A stretch of 64,000 nucleotides of DNA from Nonomuraea endophytica (GTDB lineage Bacteria > Actinomycetota > Actinomycetes > Streptosporangiales > Streptosporangiaceae): positions 62,001 through 126,000 of the forward strand of contig NZ_JACHIN010000004.1 of the NCBI RefSeq assembly GCF_014203235.1, read 5' to 3'. Made by a program: the position numbers and the translations under genes. The notes under the pieces are model-generated. The model was given only the letters and a program-made list of their open reading frames with translations, was not told where the DNA came from and searched no databases. This document shows positions 1-9,827 of the stretch, piece by piece; within the stretch, counting starts at the first letter, position 1; every line of letters begins with the position of its first letter.

Positions 1-1559
1 CCGATGGCCTCCTTGCCGGCCTCGATCGCGGTCTCGCGGCGCTCCTTGGAGAACCACTGCCGGATCTTGTTGCGGGCCCGGCCGGACTTGACGAACTTCA
101 GCCAGTCGCGCGACGGCCCGGCGTCGGGCGACTTGGAGGTGAAGATCTCGACGGTGTCGCCGTTGCCCAGCCGCGACTCCAGCGGCACGAGGCGGCCGTT
201 GACGCGGGCGCCGATACATCGGTGGCCGACCTCGGTGTGGACGGCGTACGCGAAGTCGACCGGGGTCGCGCCCTCGGGCAGTGCCACGACCTGGCCGCGC
301 GGGGTGAAGACGTAGACCTCGGAGACCGACAGGTCGAAGCGGAGCGACTCCAGGAACTCGCCCGGGTCGGAGGTCTCCTTCTGCCAGTCGAGGAGCTGGC
401 GCAGCCACGCCATGTCGCTGCCCGGCTTGACCTTGCCCGGCGGGGCGGTGGCGCCGACCTCCTCCTTGTACTTCCAGTGGGCGGCCACGCCGTACTCGGC
501 GCGATGGTGCATGGCGTGCGTGCGGATCTGCAGCTCCACCGGCTTGCCCTCGGGGCCGATCACCGTGGTGTGCAGCGACTGGTACATGTTGAACTTGGGC
601 ATCGCGATGTAGTCCTTGAACCGGCCGGGCACCGGGTTCCATCGCGCGTGGATCGTTCCGAGAGCCGCATAGCAGTCGCGCACGCTGTCGACGAGCACGC
701 GGATGCCCACCAGGTCGTAGATGTCGTCGAAGGCGACGTCCCTGGCGATCATCTTCTGGTAGACGGAGTAGTAGTGCTTGGGCCGGCCCTTGACCACCGC
801 GCGGATCTTGGCCTCGCGCAGGTCGCCCGAGACCTTCTCGATGACCTCCTGCAGGAACAGGTCGCGCCGCGGCGCCCGCTCCGACACCATGCGGGCGATC
901 TCGTCGTAGCGCTTGGGGTAGAGCATCGCGAAGGCGAGGTCTTCCAGCTCCCACTTGATGGTGTTCATGCCCAGGCGGTGGGCGAGCGGCGCGAAGATCT
1001 CCAGCGTCTCGCGGGACTTCTGCTGCCGCTTGTGCTCGGGCAGATAGCGCATCGTGCGCATGTTGTGGAGGCGGTCGGCCAGCTTGATGATCAGCACGCG
1101 GATGTCGCGCGACATGGCCACGACCATCTTGCGCACGGTCTCGGCCTGCGCCGCGTCCCCGAACTTGACCTTGTCCAGCTTGGTGACGCCGTCGACCAGC
1201 GAGCCGATCGTGTCGCCGAAGTCGCCGCGCAGCTCCTCCAGGCCGTAGGCGGTGTCCTCGACGGTGTCGTGGAGGAGCGCTGCGCACAGGGTCTCGTCGT
1301 CGGTGCCGAGCTCGGCCAGGATCGTGGCCACGGCGAGCGGGTGCGTGATGTAGGGGTCGCCGCTCTTACGCTTCTGATCGCGGTGATGGTACGCGGCCAC
1401 GTCGTAGGCACGCTCGATCAGGCGCAGGTCAGCCTTGGGATGGGTAGCCCTGACCGTCCGGAACAAGGGTTCCAGCACCGGGTTCATGGCCCCACCCCCA
1501 AACCGCCGCCGACGCGTCGAAGACTCGGTTACGTCGGGCACGACCACATCACGGGGCAC
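1..1559 (-). CDS. relA: Bifunctional (p)ppGpp synthetase/hydrolase RelA, 3' end beyond the window
   Basis: This gene makes and degrades the stringent-response alarmone (p)ppGpp in the cytoplasm. From the N-terminus the translation shows an HD hydrolase domain ([10 protein letters not shown], then HDTVED near residues 95-100), the RelA/SpoT synthetase domain ([31 protein letters not shown]) and a TGS domain ([20 protein letters not shown]). Hydrolase histidines and acidic residues are intact, so it should be bifunctional as in most actinomycetes. The start is set at GTG 1559 because AAAGGAG lies 5 nt upstream; the later ATG at 1487 has no comparable site. The first 23 residues form a short basic leader. 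About 519 codons are present and the C-terminal regulatory (ACT) part lies outside the window. It follows apt on the same strand with a gap of about 50 bp. Confidence 0.95.
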   Translation of the reverse strand, partial: MPRDVVVPDVTESSTRRRRFGGGAMNPVLEPLFRTVRATHPKADLRLIERAYDVAAYHHRDQKRKSGDPYITHPLAVATILAELGTDDETLCAALLHDTVEDTAYGLEELRGDFGDTIGSLVDGVTKLDKVKFGDAAQAETVRKMVVAMSRDIRVLIIKLADRLHNMRTMRYLPEHKRQQKSRETLEIFAPLAHRLGMNTIKWELEDLAFAMLYPKRYDEIARMVSERAPRRDLFLQEVIEKVSGDLREAKIRAVVKGRPKHYYSVYQKMIARDVAFDDIYDLVGIRVLVDSVRDCYAALGTIHARWNPVPGRFKDYIAMPKFNMYQSLHTTVIGPEGKPVELQIRTHAMHHRAEYGVAAHWKYKEEVGATAPPGKVKPGSDMAWLRQLLDWQKETSDPGEFLESLRFDLSVSEVYVFTPRGQVVALPEGATPVDFAYAVHTEVGHRCIGARVNGRLVPLESRLGNGDTVEIFTSKSPDAGPSRDWLKFVKSGRARNKIRQWFSKERRETAIEAGKEAI

Positions 1560-1612
1560 ACAGACTCCTTTACGTGTGAGTCCAGGCCCCCCAGTGTATC
1601 CAGGTGGCGAAC

Positions 1613-2122
1613 TCAGACGGTCAGCAGGGCGCGTACCTCTACTCCCGGCAGGCGCGCACGCCCCTCGAGAAAGGCAAGCTCCATCAGTACGGCCACGCCC
1701 ACGACGTCGGCCCCGGCACGCCGGACCAGCTCCACCGTGGCCGCGGCGGTGCCGCCCGTGGCCAGCACGTCGTCCACGATCAGCACCCGGTCACCCGGTG
1801 CGAAGGCGTCCCGGTGCACCTCGATGGTGGCCGAGCCGTACTCCAGATCGTAGGACTCTTCCAGGGTTTCGGCGGGCAGTTTGCCCTTCTTTCTGACTGG
1901 CACGAACCCGGCACGAGCTTTGTACGCCACCGGCGCCGCCAGAATGAAGCCCCGCGCCTCGATCCCGACGATCTTGTCAGCCTCGAACAGCCCGGCGATC
2001 TCGTCCACCATGGCCGCGAACCCGTCAGGGTCGCCCAGCAGCGGCGTGATGTCCTTGAACAGCACCCCCGGCTGGGGATAGTCCTGCACGTCCCTGATCA
2101 GGTCCAGGGTCCGCTCGTTCAT
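1613..2122 (-). CDS. apt: Adenine phosphoribosyltransferase
   Basis: Salvages adenine: adenine plus PRPP gives AMP and pyrophosphate, in the cytoplasm. The 169-residue protein has the type I phosphoribosyltransferase core. The PRPP loop [17 protein letters not shown] is intact, as is the family N-terminus [21 protein letters not shown] longer reading to 2182 is possible, but GAGGAG lies 5 nt before the ATG at 2122 and the protein then has the usual family length. It lies between secF and relA, the order found widely in actinomycetes, which may link purine salvage to alarmone metabolism. Confidence 0.95.
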   Translation of the reverse strand: MNERTLDLIRDVQDYPQPGVLFKDITPLLGDPDGFAAMVDEIAGLFEADKIVGIEARGFILAAPVAYKARAGFVPVRKKGKLPAETLEESYDLEYGSATIEVHRDAFAPGDRVLIVDDVLATGGTAAATVELVRRAGADVVGVAVLMELAFLEGRARLPGVEVRALLTV

Positions 2123-2194
2123 GAAGTCTCCTCGTGTGGGACAAGCGAGGCCCCCGCCCCGTCGAAGCGGAGCGGGGGCCATGCCGGAAAATCG

Positions 2195-3196
2195 TCAGCC
2201 CTTGGCCGCGGCCGCCCTCTTGGCGCCCTTGCCGCCGCCGGTGGAGGCCAGTCTCCTGGCGATCGCCTGGTACTTCGGCTCGCGCTCCTTCAGCGTCACC
2301 AGCAGCGGTGTGGCGACGCACAGCGAGGAGTACGTGCCGACGACCATGCCGACGAACAGGGCCAGCGCCAGGTCCTTCAGCGTGCCGGCGCCGAGCAGCG
2401 TGGTGCCGATGAACAGGATCGCCGCCACCGGGAGGATGGCCACCAGTGAGGTGTTCAGCGATCTGATCAGCGTGTGGTTCAGCGCGTCGTTGGCCGCCTG
2501 GGTGTAGGTCTTCTTCGACGTGGTGCCCAGCTTGGCCGTGACTTCCTTGATCATGTCGAAGACGACGACCGCGTCGTACAGCGAATAACCGAGGATCGTC
2601 AGGAAGCCCAGCACGGTCGCCGGGGTGACCTCGAAGCCCGACCAGGCGTAGACGCCCGCGGTGATGACCAGGTCGTGCACCAGCGCCACGATGGCGGCCA
2701 GCGCCATCTTGGGCTCGAACGCCATGCTGAGATATAGGATGATCGCCAGCATGAAGACGCCTAGGCCGATCAGGGCCTTCTGCGACACCTCGCCGCCCCA
2801 GGAGGCGCCGATGGACTGGATGTCCACCTGCGAGACCGGGATCTTGTAGTCGGCGACGACGGCGTTCTGCACCTGGGTGACCTGGGCTTCCGACAGCGTC
2901 TCGGTGGTCACGCGCCACCGGTCGCCGGCCGTCTGCACGATCGCCTGGTGCACGCCCTCGTCGGTGAAGGTCGAGCGGACCTGCTCGATGTCGGCCGCGG
3001 GGGCCTTGAAGGAGAAGACCGACCCGCCCCTGAACTCAACGCCCAGGTTGAGGGGACTGCCCGTGTTCACCGCGCTGAAGATCAGGCCGGCGAGCGAGAA
3101 CACCAGCAGAAGGCCCGACAGCGAATACCAGAGCTTCTGCTTGCCGACGAAGTCGACGTCGATCTCGCCGCGGTAGAGGCGACGCCCGAGTCCCAT
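2195..3196 (-). CDS. secF: Protein translocase subunit SecF
   Basis: Membrane subunit of the SecDF complex, which uses the proton gradient to help pull exported proteins through SecYEG. The 333-residue protein has one N-terminal membrane segment (around residues 21-42), an extracytoplasmic domain with the family motif GVEFRGGSVFSF, then a cluster of five membrane segments (GLGVFMLAIILYLSMAF, LGFLTILGYSLYDAVVVFD and others). The VVVFDMIKE motif is typical of SecF. The tail is Ala/Lys-rich and basic. The start codon lies one base after the secD stop (TGA-C-ATG), so the two are probably translationally coupled. Confidence 0.95.
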   Translation of the reverse strand: MGLGRRLYRGEIDVDFVGKQKLWYSLSGLLLVFSLAGLIFSAVNTGSPLNLGVEFRGGSVFSFKAPAADIEQVRSTFTDEGVHQAIVQTAGDRWRVTTETLSEAQVTQVQNAVVADYKIPVSQVDIQSIGASWGGEVSQKALIGLGVFMLAIILYLSMAFEPKMALAAIVALVHDLVITAGVYAWSGFEVTPATVLGFLTILGYSLYDAVVVFDMIKEVTAKLGTTSKKTYTQAANDALNHTLIRSLNTSLVAILPVAAILFIGTTLLGAGTLKDLALALFVGMVVGTYSSLCVATPLLVTLKEREPKYQAIARRLASTGGGKGAKRAAAAKG

Positions 3197-3197
3197 G

Positions 3198-4967
3198 TCA
3201 GGCCTCCTGCGGGGTGTTGGTGCGGGCGGGCTCGGATGCCATGCGCTCGGCGTCGAGACCGGACAGCGGGTGCCCCTTGGAGAAGAACTTCAGCTTCGCC
3301 AGCAGGGCGATGAACGGCTTCGTGAACAGGAACACCACGACGATGTCGATCAGCGTGGTCAGGCCCATCGCGAAGGCGAACCCGGCCACACCGCCCACGG
3401 CCAGGAAGTAGAGCACGACCGCGGCGATGAACATCACGGCGTCGGCGATCAGGATCGTGCGGCGGGCACGGACCCAGGCCACCTCGACGGCCGCGCGAAG
3501 CGTCCGCCGACCTTCCTTCATCTCATCACGGATACGTTCGAAGTACACGATGAAGGAGTCGGCGGTGATGCCGATCGACACCACCAGGCCGATGATGTGC
3601 GGCAGCGAGAGGGCGAAGCCTCCGTTGGCGCCGAGGACCACCACCGACTCGTACGTCAGCACCGTGGCGATCACCAGGCTCAGCACCGCGACGAGGCCGA
3701 GGCCCCGGTAGTAGAACAGGCAGTAGAGCACCACGAGCGCCAGGCCGATGCCGCCGGCGATCAGACCGCCCATGAGCTGGTCCGAGCCGAGCGTCGAGGA
3801 GATCGTCTCCACCGAGCTGCGGTTGAACTTCAGCGGCAGCGCGCCGTACTTGAGCTGGTCGGCCAGGTCGGTCGAGGTCTTCTGGTTGAAGCCGCCGGTG
3901 ATCTCGGCGCGGCCGCCGGGGATCGGGCCCTGGATGACCGGCGCGGTGATGACCAGGCCGTCGAGGACGACCGCCACCTGGTTGCGCGGGGCCTGCGAGT
4001 TGAACGCGGTGGAGGTGAGCTTGCTCCACTCCGTGGCGCCGGCGCTCTTGAAGTCGAGCTGGACGACCCAGTCGGTGCTGCCGGGACGCACGCCGGAGGA
4101 CGCGGTGTCGATGTCGGTGCCGACGACCTTGGCCACGTCCAGGATGTACTTGGCGGAGCCGTCGTCGGAACAGGCCGCGAACTGCTTCTTCGGGTCGTCC
4201 TGCACGCCCTGGCCGCGGGTCTTGGGGTCGGCGCACTTGAGACCCTGGTACTGCTTCAGCACGGCCGGGTCGACGCCCGTCGTGTCGATCTGCGGCTGCT
4301 GCTCCTGCTGGGGCTGCGAAGGCTGGGCGGAGGGCGAGCCCGACGGCGTCGGGGTGGCCTTCGGGTCCTTCTTCTTGTCGTCCTTGGCCGAGGGGGTCGG
4401 CGTCGTGGGCGAGGTCAGCGCCGAGGACAGGGCCTTGCCGGTCGGCGAGGCCTTGGGGGTCTCCTGCGGGGCGTTGGCCGACGGCTTCGCGCTCGGCTCC
4501 TTGGCCGACGGCGATCCACTCGGCTTCGCGGTGCCGCTCGGGCTGGTGCTCGGCTTGGGCGCCTCGGTGCTGAGCTGCTCCGGGGCGGCGGCCTCGACCG
4601 CGAGCACCTGGCGGAAGCGCAGCTCCGCCGTGGTGCCGACCAGCTTGATGACCTCCTCCTGGCCCTTGCCGGGAACGGAGATGATGATGTTGTCGCCGGA
4701 CTTTGCGACCTCCGCGTCGGAGATGCCTGTGCCGTTCACCCGGTCACGGATGATGCTGACGGCACGGTCGAGCGACTCCTGGGAGGGAGCCGCGCCGCTG
4801 AGCGTTACGGGTGACAGGGTCACCGTCGTTCCGCCGGCGAGGTCGAGGCCCAGCTTGGGCGTGAACGCCTTCTGCAGGAACATCGTCCCGCCCAGGGCGA
4901 GGATGAGCGCCAGGAGAATCAGGAGCGTGCGCCCCGGATTGCTGTGGCGGCTGGTCGGTCGGGCCAC
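3198..4967 (-). CDS. secD: Protein translocase subunit SecD with a long low-complexity insert
   Basis: Partner of SecF in the proton-driven SecDF translocation motor. The 589-residue protein has one N-terminal membrane helix (residues about 13-31), the P1 region (GLDLAGGTTVTL, VNGTGISDAEV, ELRFRQVL), and a C-terminal group of membrane segments with the RND-type motif SIGITADSFIVYFERIRDE. Between residues about 125 and 225 lies a Pro/Ser/Thr/Lys-rich insert ending in a Gln-rich stretch. It falls in the extracytoplasmic P1 domain and accounts for the extra length over enterobacterial SecF-paired SecD head regions. Such inserts are common in actinomycete SecD. It lies 44 bp downstream of yajC. 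Confidence 0.95.
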   Translation of the reverse strand: MARPTSRHSNPGRTLLILLALILALGGTMFLQKAFTPKLGLDLAGGTTVTLSPVTLSGAAPSQESLDRAVSIIRDRVNGTGISDAEVAKSGDNIIISVPGKGQEEVIKLVGTTAELRFRQVLAVEAAAPEQLSTEAPKPSTSPSGTAKPSGSPSAKEPSAKPSANAPQETPKASPTGKALSSALTSPTTPTPSAKDDKKKDPKATPTPSGSPSAQPSQPQQEQQPQIDTTGVDPAVLKQYQGLKCADPKTRGQGVQDDPKKQFAACSDDGSAKYILDVAKVVGTDIDTASSGVRPGSTDWVVQLDFKSAGATEWSKLTSTAFNSQAPRNQVAVVLDGLVITAPVIQGPIPGGRAEITGGFNQKTSTDLADQLKYGALPLKFNRSSVETISSTLGSDQLMGGLIAGGIGLALVVLYCLFYYRGLGLVAVLSLVIATVLTYESVVVLGANGGFALSLPHIIGLVVSIGITADSFIVYFERIRDEMKEGRRTLRAAVEVAWVRARRTILIADAVMFIAAVVLYFLAVGGVAGFAFAMGLTTLIDIVVVFLFTKPFIALLAKLKFFSKGHPLSGLDAERMASEPARTNTPQEA

Positions 4968-5011
4968 GGGTCGTCAGTTCTTTCGGATTAGAGGTGTCTG
5001 TCGCAGCCTAG

Positions 5012-5401
5012 TCAGGACTGCTTCGTGCTCGAGTCGCCGTTCTTCGTTTCGTCCTTGACGTCCTCGGTCTTGACCTCGTCGGCCACGTCGGCGACGGGCT
5101 CGTCCGCGACGGGCTCGTCCTCGACGGGGGCGTCACCCGGGGTCACGACGCGGCCGATGGCCGCCTTGACCCAGCGGGTCTCGATGCCGGGCGCCACCTC
5201 AAGGATCACGTCCTCATTGTCGACCGTCACCACGGTGGCGAACAGCCCCGTCGTGGTCATCACTCGCGTACCGGGGGTGAGCGAGTTCTGCATTTTGACG
5301 GCTTCCTGCTGCCGCTTGCGCTGCGGGCGGATGAGCAGGAAATAGAACACCACCACCAGAAGTACCAGCGGCAGGATGCTTCCGAGTGATCCCATGTCCA
5401 T
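5012..5401 (-). CDS. yajC: Preprotein translocase accessory subunit YajC
   Basis: Small single-span protein of the Sec holotranslocase that associates with SecDF. The 129-residue protein has a membrane helix at about residues 8-24 (ILPLVLLVVVFYFLLIRPQ) followed directly by the diagnostic RPQRKRQQE motif and the YajC domain (PGTRVMTTTGLFATVV). The last 40 residues are a strongly acidic, repetitive tail (DEPVADEPVADVADE) with no obvious fold. The start at ATG 5401 is preferred because GGAAGG lies 9 nt upstream; an in-frame start 27 bp earlier has no such site. It heads yajC-secD-secF. Confidence 0.93.
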   Translation of the reverse strand: MDMGSLGSILPLVLLVVVFYFLLIRPQRKRQQEAVKMQNSLTPGTRVMTTTGLFATVVTVDNEDVILEVAPGIETRWVKAAIGRVVTPGDAPVEDEPVADEPVADVADEVKTEDVKDETKNGDSSTKQS

Positions 5402-5648
5402 AAGGGGCGACCTTCCATTGTCGTACAAGAAGTTGACACCGGCCTCGCGCCGGAAATTCCGTGCGTTGCGTCGGGGCCGCGCCGCTCAGCCCGTCAGCCT
5501 ACACAGCCAGCCAAGCCACGGAGTGTAGGCGGTTGTTGCGAAACGCGGCAACGAGGCAGCGATTCGGCGCGCGGGGAAGTTCCCAATTTGCAATGGTTGC
5601 AACCGTTCTGTGACCCCGGGGGTTTGGCGGGGCGCGTGCCGTTCCGGG
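5402..5648. promoter_or_regulatory. ruvB-yajC spacer with short palindromes
   Basis: This 247-bp spacer must contain the end of the ruvCAB transcript and any promoter for yajC-secD-secF. An inverted repeat CCTACAC/GTGTAGG (5498-5504 and 5523-5529, 18-nt loop) could form a weak hairpin. The palindrome GGTTGCAACC (5595-5604) overlaps a second copy of TTGCAA (5588-5593 and 5597-5602). I see no clear -35/-10 pair and no coding sequence. Confidence 0.35.
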
Positions 5649-6713
5649 TCATAGGTCCGCGGGTCCGAACAGCGGGGCGCCGAACGCGTCCGGCGGCGGG
5701 GTGAGACCCAGGTGGGTCCAGGCCGCGGCGGTCGCGACACGTCCGCGCGGGGTGCGGGCCAGCAGACCTTGGCGCACCAGGAACGGCTCCGCCACCACCT
5801 CGACCGTCTCCGGCTCCTCCCCCACCGCCACGGCCAGCGTGGACAGCCCGACCGGGCCGCCGCCGAACTTGCGCAGCAGTACCCCGAGCACCGCCCGGTC
5901 GAGCCGGTCGAGCCCCCACGCGTCGACCTCGTAGAGGTTGAGCGCGGCGGCGGCCAGGTCGCGCGTGATGACGCCGTCGGCGCGTACCTCGGCGAAGTCG
6001 CGCACCCGGCGCAGCAGCCGGTTGGCGATGCGGGGCGTGCCGCGCGAACGGCGGGCGATCTCGTGCGCGGCGTCGTCCGGCAGGTGCACGCCGAGCAGGC
6101 GGGACGAGCGGGCCAGCACCTGTTCGAGCTCGGGCACCTCGTAGAAGTCCATGTGGGCGGTGAAGCCGAAGCGGTCGCGCAGCGGCGCGGGCAGCAGCCC
6201 CGCCCTGGTGGTGGCGCCGACCAGCGTGAACGTCGCGATGTCCAGCGGGATCGCGGTCGCGCCCGGGCCCTTGCCGACGACGATGTCGACCCGGAAGTCC
6301 TCCATCGCGAGATAGAGCATCTCCTCGGCGGGGCGGGCCATCCGGTGGATCTCGTCGATGAACAGCACCTCGCCCTCGGCCAGCGTCGACAGGATCGCCG
6401 CGAGGTCGCCGGCGCGTTCGAGCGCGGGACCCGAGGTGATGCGCAGCGGCGCGCCCAGCTCAGCCGCGATGATCATCGCGAGCGTGGTCTTCCCGAGGCC
6501 CGGCGAGCCGCTCATCAGCACGTGGTCCGGCGGACGCTGCCGTCTGAGCGCGCTCTCCAGCACCAGCGAGAGCTGCTCGCGCACCCGCCCCTGACCGATG
6601 AACTCCGCCAGCCGCTTGGGCCGCAGCGCCGCCTCGATCTGCTGCTCGTCCCCGCCCGCCTCCGGCGCGACCAGCTCGCGCTCCAGGTCGCCCAGGTCGT
6701 CCCAGTCGCTCAT
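5649..6713 (-). CDS. ruvB: Holliday junction branch-migration ATPase RuvB
   Basis: Hexameric AAA+ motor that drives branch migration of Holliday junctions with RuvA in recombinational repair. The 354-residue protein shows the family N-terminus ([18 protein letters not shown]), Walker [10 protein letters not shown], Walker B FIDEIHR, the sensor stretch [11 protein letters not shown] and the C-terminal winged-helix DNA-binding part ending RTPRGRVAT. The start codon overlaps the ruvA stop by 4 bp (ATGA), so the genes are probably translationally coupled. Confidence 0.97.
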   Translation of the reverse strand: MSDWDDLGDLERELVAPEAGGDEQQIEAALRPKRLAEFIGQGRVREQLSLVLESALRRQRPPDHVLMSGSPGLGKTTLAMIIAAELGAPLRITSGPALERAGDLAAILSTLAEGEVLFIDEIHRMARPAEEMLYLAMEDFRVDIVVGKGPGATAIPLDIATFTLVGATTRAGLLPAPLRDRFGFTAHMDFYEVPELEQVLARSSRLLGVHLPDDAAHEIARRSRGTPRIANRLLRRVRDFAEVRADGVITRDLAAAALNLYEVDAWGLDRLDRAVLGVLLRKFGGGPVGLSTLAVAVGEEPETVEVVAEPFLVRQGLLARTPRGRVATAAAWTHLGLTPPPDAFGAPLFGPADL

Positions 6714-7330
6714 CGCACGCTCAACGCCCTCAGCGCCGCCTTGAGCAGCGCGGCCACCTGCGGCTGTCGTCCCTCGGCCAGCGCGACGTCGGCCTCGGGC
6801 GCCACGACGGCGACCGCCTCGTCGGCGTCCTTGCTGGAGTAGCCGAGCCCGACCAGGCCGGAGTGAACCTGCTCACGCCAGGCGGGCTTGCCCGCGTTGC
6901 CGCCGATCGCGGCGTTGACGGCCTCCTCGGGGGTGCCGAGCCGGTCCTTGAGCTCCAGGACGATGCGCTGGGCGCCCTTCTGCCCGATGCCCGGCACCTG
7001 GGTCAGCGCCTTGAGGTCCGCGCTCGCGACCGCCACGCGCAGCGCGTTGGGCGTGTGCACGGCCAGCATCGCCAGCGCCAGCTTCGGACCGACGCCGCTG
7101 GCCGTCTGCAGCATCTCGAACACGGTCCGCTCGTCCTCGCTCCCGAACCCGAACAGGGTCAGCGACTCCTCCCGCACCACCAGCGACGTCGCCAGCCTGG
7201 CCGCCTCCCCGACCCGCAGCCCGGCCAGGGTGCCGGGAGTGCAGTGCACCAGAATCCCCACCCCGCCGACCTCGACGACAGCGCCGTCTGGGGCGAGCGC
7301 CGCCACCTTCCCCGCCACGGACGCGATCAC
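6710..7330 (-). CDS. ruvA: Holliday junction DNA helicase subunit RuvA
   Basis: Tetrameric subunit that binds four-way junctions and loads RuvB. The 206-residue protein has the N-terminal OB fold ([34 protein letters not shown]), the helix-hairpin-helix pair ([14 protein letters not shown] and [21 protein letters not shown]) and the small C-terminal RuvB-contacting domain ([16 protein letters not shown]). Its ends overlap ruvC and ruvB by 4 bp each, giving a tight ruvC-ruvA-ruvB unit. Confidence 0.97.
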   Translation of the reverse strand: MIASVAGKVAALAPDGAVVEVGGVGILVHCTPGTLAGLRVGEAARLATSLVVREESLTLFGFGSEDERTVFEMLQTASGVGPKLALAMLAVHTPNALRVAVASADLKALTQVPGIGQKGAQRIVLELKDRLGTPEEAVNAAIGGNAGKPAWREQVHSGLVGLGYSSKDADEAVAVVAPEADVALAEGRQPQVAALLKAALRALSVR

Positions 7331-8313
7331 AACCCCACACCCTTTCCAGTGGTACGGCCGGCAGCCCCGGCCCCAGAGCCCACACCCGATCCAGCCCCGG
7401 ACCCCGCCTCGGCACCGGAGCCCTGACCGGCGTCCGGGCCTGACAGTTGCCCGGAAGGCGAGCCTAGAGCCTGACCAGGCACCTGGGGCTCTGCCGTGCC
7501 GCGGGAAGTACGGCTGCGGGCACCGACAGCGCGGGGCGCCTCGGTGGGCGCGGCCGTCGAGCTCGCGGGTGTCCCGGTCGGGGTGGCAGGCGAGCTGGTC
7601 TGGGCGGTGGGCATGCCGGTGCCGGTGGCAGGCGGGTTGGCCGCGACGGTGGGCGTGCCGGAGGGGGTGGCAGGCGAGTTAGCCGAGGTGGGGGCGCCAG
7701 GGGGGCTGGTTGGGGTGGTGCGGGGTTGAGGGGGTTGGGGGGAGGTAGTGCGGCGGGGCTGTGGGGGGATGGAGGGGTGGGGGGTACGGCGTTGGGATTG
7801 GGCTCGGGCCACGGCCTGGGCGAGGCGCTGCTGGTTGCCGCCGCGCCAGATGTGGCAGATGGCCAGGGCGAGGGCGTCGGCGGCGTCGGCGGGCTTGGGC
7901 ATCTCGGTCAGGCGCAGCAAGCGGGTGACCATGGCACCGATCTGCTTCTTGTCGGCGGTGCCGCTGCCGGTGATGGCGGCCTTGACCTCGGACGGGGTGT
8001 GCAGCGCCACGGGCAGTCCGCGGCGGGCGGCGCACAGGACGGCGATGCCGGCGGCCTGGGCGGTGCCCATCACGGTGCGGACGTTGTGCTGGCTGAAGAC
8101 GCGCTCCACGGCCACGGCGTCGGGGCGGACGTCGTCGAGCCACTGCTCGATGCCCTCCTCGATCCCGACCAGTCGGGTGCCCAGGTCGTCGTCGGGTGAG
8201 GTGCGCACCACTCCCACCGCCAAGAGGGAGAGCGCGGTGCCCGGCCGTCCCTCGACGGCCCCAAGGCCGCATCTGGTCAACCCGGGATCGACGCCCATCA
8301 CCCGCACCCGCAC
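7327..8313 (-). CDS. ruvC: Crossover junction endonuclease RuvC with an extra 150-residue tail
   Basis: Resolves Holliday junctions by paired nicks. The catalytic core (about residues 1-175) is intact: acidic residues D9 (MGVDPG), E70 (VERVF), D143 and D146 ([14 protein letters not shown]) match the usual four-carboxylate site. Typical RuvC stops near 170-190 residues. Here the frame continues to residue 328 with a Pro/Thr/Ser/Ala/Gly-rich, apparently disordered tail that ends in short Gly-Ser repeats ([13 protein letters not shown]). The tail also contains the overlap with ruvA, so it is translated if the ruvC frame is intact. The start is GTG 8313 behind a GAGGGGG-like site. Confidence 0.93.
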   Translation of the reverse strand: MRVRVMGVDPGLTRCGLGAVEGRPGTALSLLAVGVVRTSPDDDLGTRLVGIEEGIEQWLDDVRPDAVAVERVFSQHNVRTVMGTAQAAGIAVLCAARRGLPVALHTPSEVKAAITGSGTADKKQIGAMVTRLLRLTEMPKPADAADALALAICHIWRGGNQQRLAQAVARAQSQRRTPHPSIPPQPRRTTSPQPPQPRTTPTSPPGAPTSANSPATPSGTPTVAANPPATGTGMPTAQTSSPATPTGTPASSTAAPTEAPRAVGARSRTSRGTAEPQVPGQALGSPSGQLSGPDAGQGSGAEAGSGAGSGVGSGAGAAGRTTGKGVGL

Positions 8314-8666
8314 GCCCCCTCAACCGCCGAACACCTGTTCGGCAAGGAACTCTACCCGTGTTCCCCCGCCCGCGCACCGCGAACACGCGGTCGCAGGAAC
8401 CGAGGCGGGATGCGGTGTCCGGGAAGCGGCGAGGGTGCGGGGAAGCCTGGAGCGTGGGAAACCTGGGAGTGGAGGAACCCGGGGAGCGCGGGGAAGCCTG
8501 GGAGTGGAGGAACCCTGGGAGCGCGGGAAAGCCTGGGAGTGGAGGAACCCTGGGAGCGCGGGAAAGCCCAGGGTGGCGGAACCCCCGGGGTGTGGGGAAC
8601 CCGGGGGTGCGGGTCGTGCCGGGGAGGTGGGGAACCCGGGGGTGCGGGTCGTGCCGGGGAGGTGGG
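8314..8666. repeat. Intergenic G-rich region with two sets of 35-bp tandem repeats
   Basis: The spacer between ruvC and the acetyltransferase gene has no supported coding sequence. Two unrelated 35-bp units are each tandemly repeated. Set one has three copies starting at 8463, 8498 and 8533 (each begins CTGGGAGTGGAGGAAC), preceded by a degenerate copy. Set two has copies starting at 8592 and 8627 (each begins GTGGGGAACCCGGGGGTGC) plus a truncated third at 8662 that runs into the stop codon of the next gene. The top strand is purine- and G-run-rich. Confidence 0.85.
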
Positions 8667-9818
8667 TTAGAAGTAGTCCAGCATGTACGGCCGGCCAGCG
8701 AAAACGGCATCCAGGCTGTCGTCAGAGGCGTCCGGCCCGGTCATCAGCCCGGAGCGGCGCAGAGTGGCTGTGGGGACTCCGGCGTACAGGGCGGCGATGC
8801 CGTTGGCCGTCAGGTGGGGGCCGGCGGTGGAGGTGATGGCGGTAGCCGTACCGGAGCCTGAGGAGACGTCGAGGCGCCACGCGCCCGAGTTGGACGGGCG
8901 CTGGGGGTCGGTGACCTCGACGACGGCGGAGGCCGAGACGGCGGCGGGGTAGCCGCGGCGGGCCACGGCCAGAGGCAGGTCGATGAGGCGGTGCATCCAG
9001 CGGACCTGCTTGACCGTCTCCTTGGCGCGCTCGCCCACCAGCCACAGCACCGGGTCGTCGGGGGCGATGGCGGCGGTGACGTGGGCGGCGATGGAGGAGG
9101 AACTGCCGATGAGGGACCACAGCGCCCTGCTGGTCTCCGGGGAGGCGGCGACCACGGCGTCGACCTCGATGCCGCCGTCGGACCAGCGGTAGATGGCGTT
9201 GCCGTCGTCGGCGAGGTAGAGGAAGTCGTTTTCCTCGGCCAGCCAGACGCGCCAGGTGCGTTCGTCCCAGGTGATGGGGCCGCTGGCTCGGGCAGACGCA
9301 TGGGCGCGGCCTATGACGGACAGGAGTTCGGGGGCGTCGTCGGGGCCCATGCGGCGCAGCTTCACCTGCCCGGAGTGGCGGATGCGGCGCAGCGCTTCGG
9401 TGGGGAGGGTGATGAGGTTCTGGGCGCCGGCGTGCTCGTAGCCGAGCGAGCGGTAGATGGGGGTGGTGGCCGGGTACAGGGCGGAGACTGCTTCGCCGAG
9501 CGCCGCGGCGCGGTTGATCAGGGCGGTCATGAGGAGTGTGCCCACGCCTCGGCCCCGGTCCTCGGGGTTGACGGTGACGCCGGCGACGCCGGCCATCGGC
9601 TGCGGGCGTCCGTGCCACCACTGGGTGAAGGCCCGGATACGGCCGGCGGCCGACAGCCGTTCGCCGTCGAAGACGCCCAGGTAGCGGCCCTCGGCCAGGA
9701 CCGGCGGCATGGCCTTGAGCCACAGCTCGCGCTCGCCGGGCGACAGCAGGCCGAAGGAGCGCTTGCGGATGTCGAGCACGGCGTCGAGGTCGTCCAGGGT
9801 CAGCTCACGTATGTCCAC
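8667..9818 (-). CDS. Eis-like GNAT N-acetyltransferase
   Basis: Probable acetyl-CoA-dependent N-acetyltransferase of the Eis (enhanced intracellular survival) family. The 383-residue protein has an N-terminal GNAT domain with the acetyl-CoA loop VTVNPEDRGRGVGTLLM (about residues 80-96), a second degenerate GNAT domain, and an SCP2-like C-terminal domain ending in the family-typical aromatic terminus (MLDYF). Family members acetylate amines including aminoglycosides and protein lysines; the substrate here is unknown. The GTG start lies 9 bp after the ABC permease stop, so it is the last gene of an apparent three-gene unit. Confidence 0.85.
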   Translation of the reverse strand: MDIRELTLDDLDAVLDIRKRSFGLLSPGERELWLKAMPPVLAEGRYLGVFDGERLSAAGRIRAFTQWWHGRPQPMAGVAGVTVNPEDRGRGVGTLLMTALINRAAALGEAVSALYPATTPIYRSLGYEHAGAQNLITLPTEALRRIRHSGQVKLRRMGPDDAPELLSVIGRAHASARASGPITWDERTWRVWLAEENDFLYLADDGNAIYRWSDGGIEVDAVVAASPETSRALWSLIGSSSSIAAHVTAAIAPDDPVLWLVGERAKETVKQVRWMHRLIDLPLAVARRGYPAAVSASAVVEVTDPQRPSNSGAWRLDVSSGSGTATAITSTAGPHLTANGIAALYAGVPTATLRRSGLMTGPDASDDSLDAVFAGRPYMLDYF

Positions 9819-9827
9819 CGGACAAAC

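Noticed and set aside
8463-8666. CRISPR array
   Set aside because: The 35-bp repeats are contiguous with no spacers and no cas genes are present; the same applies to the 16-bp array at 54670.
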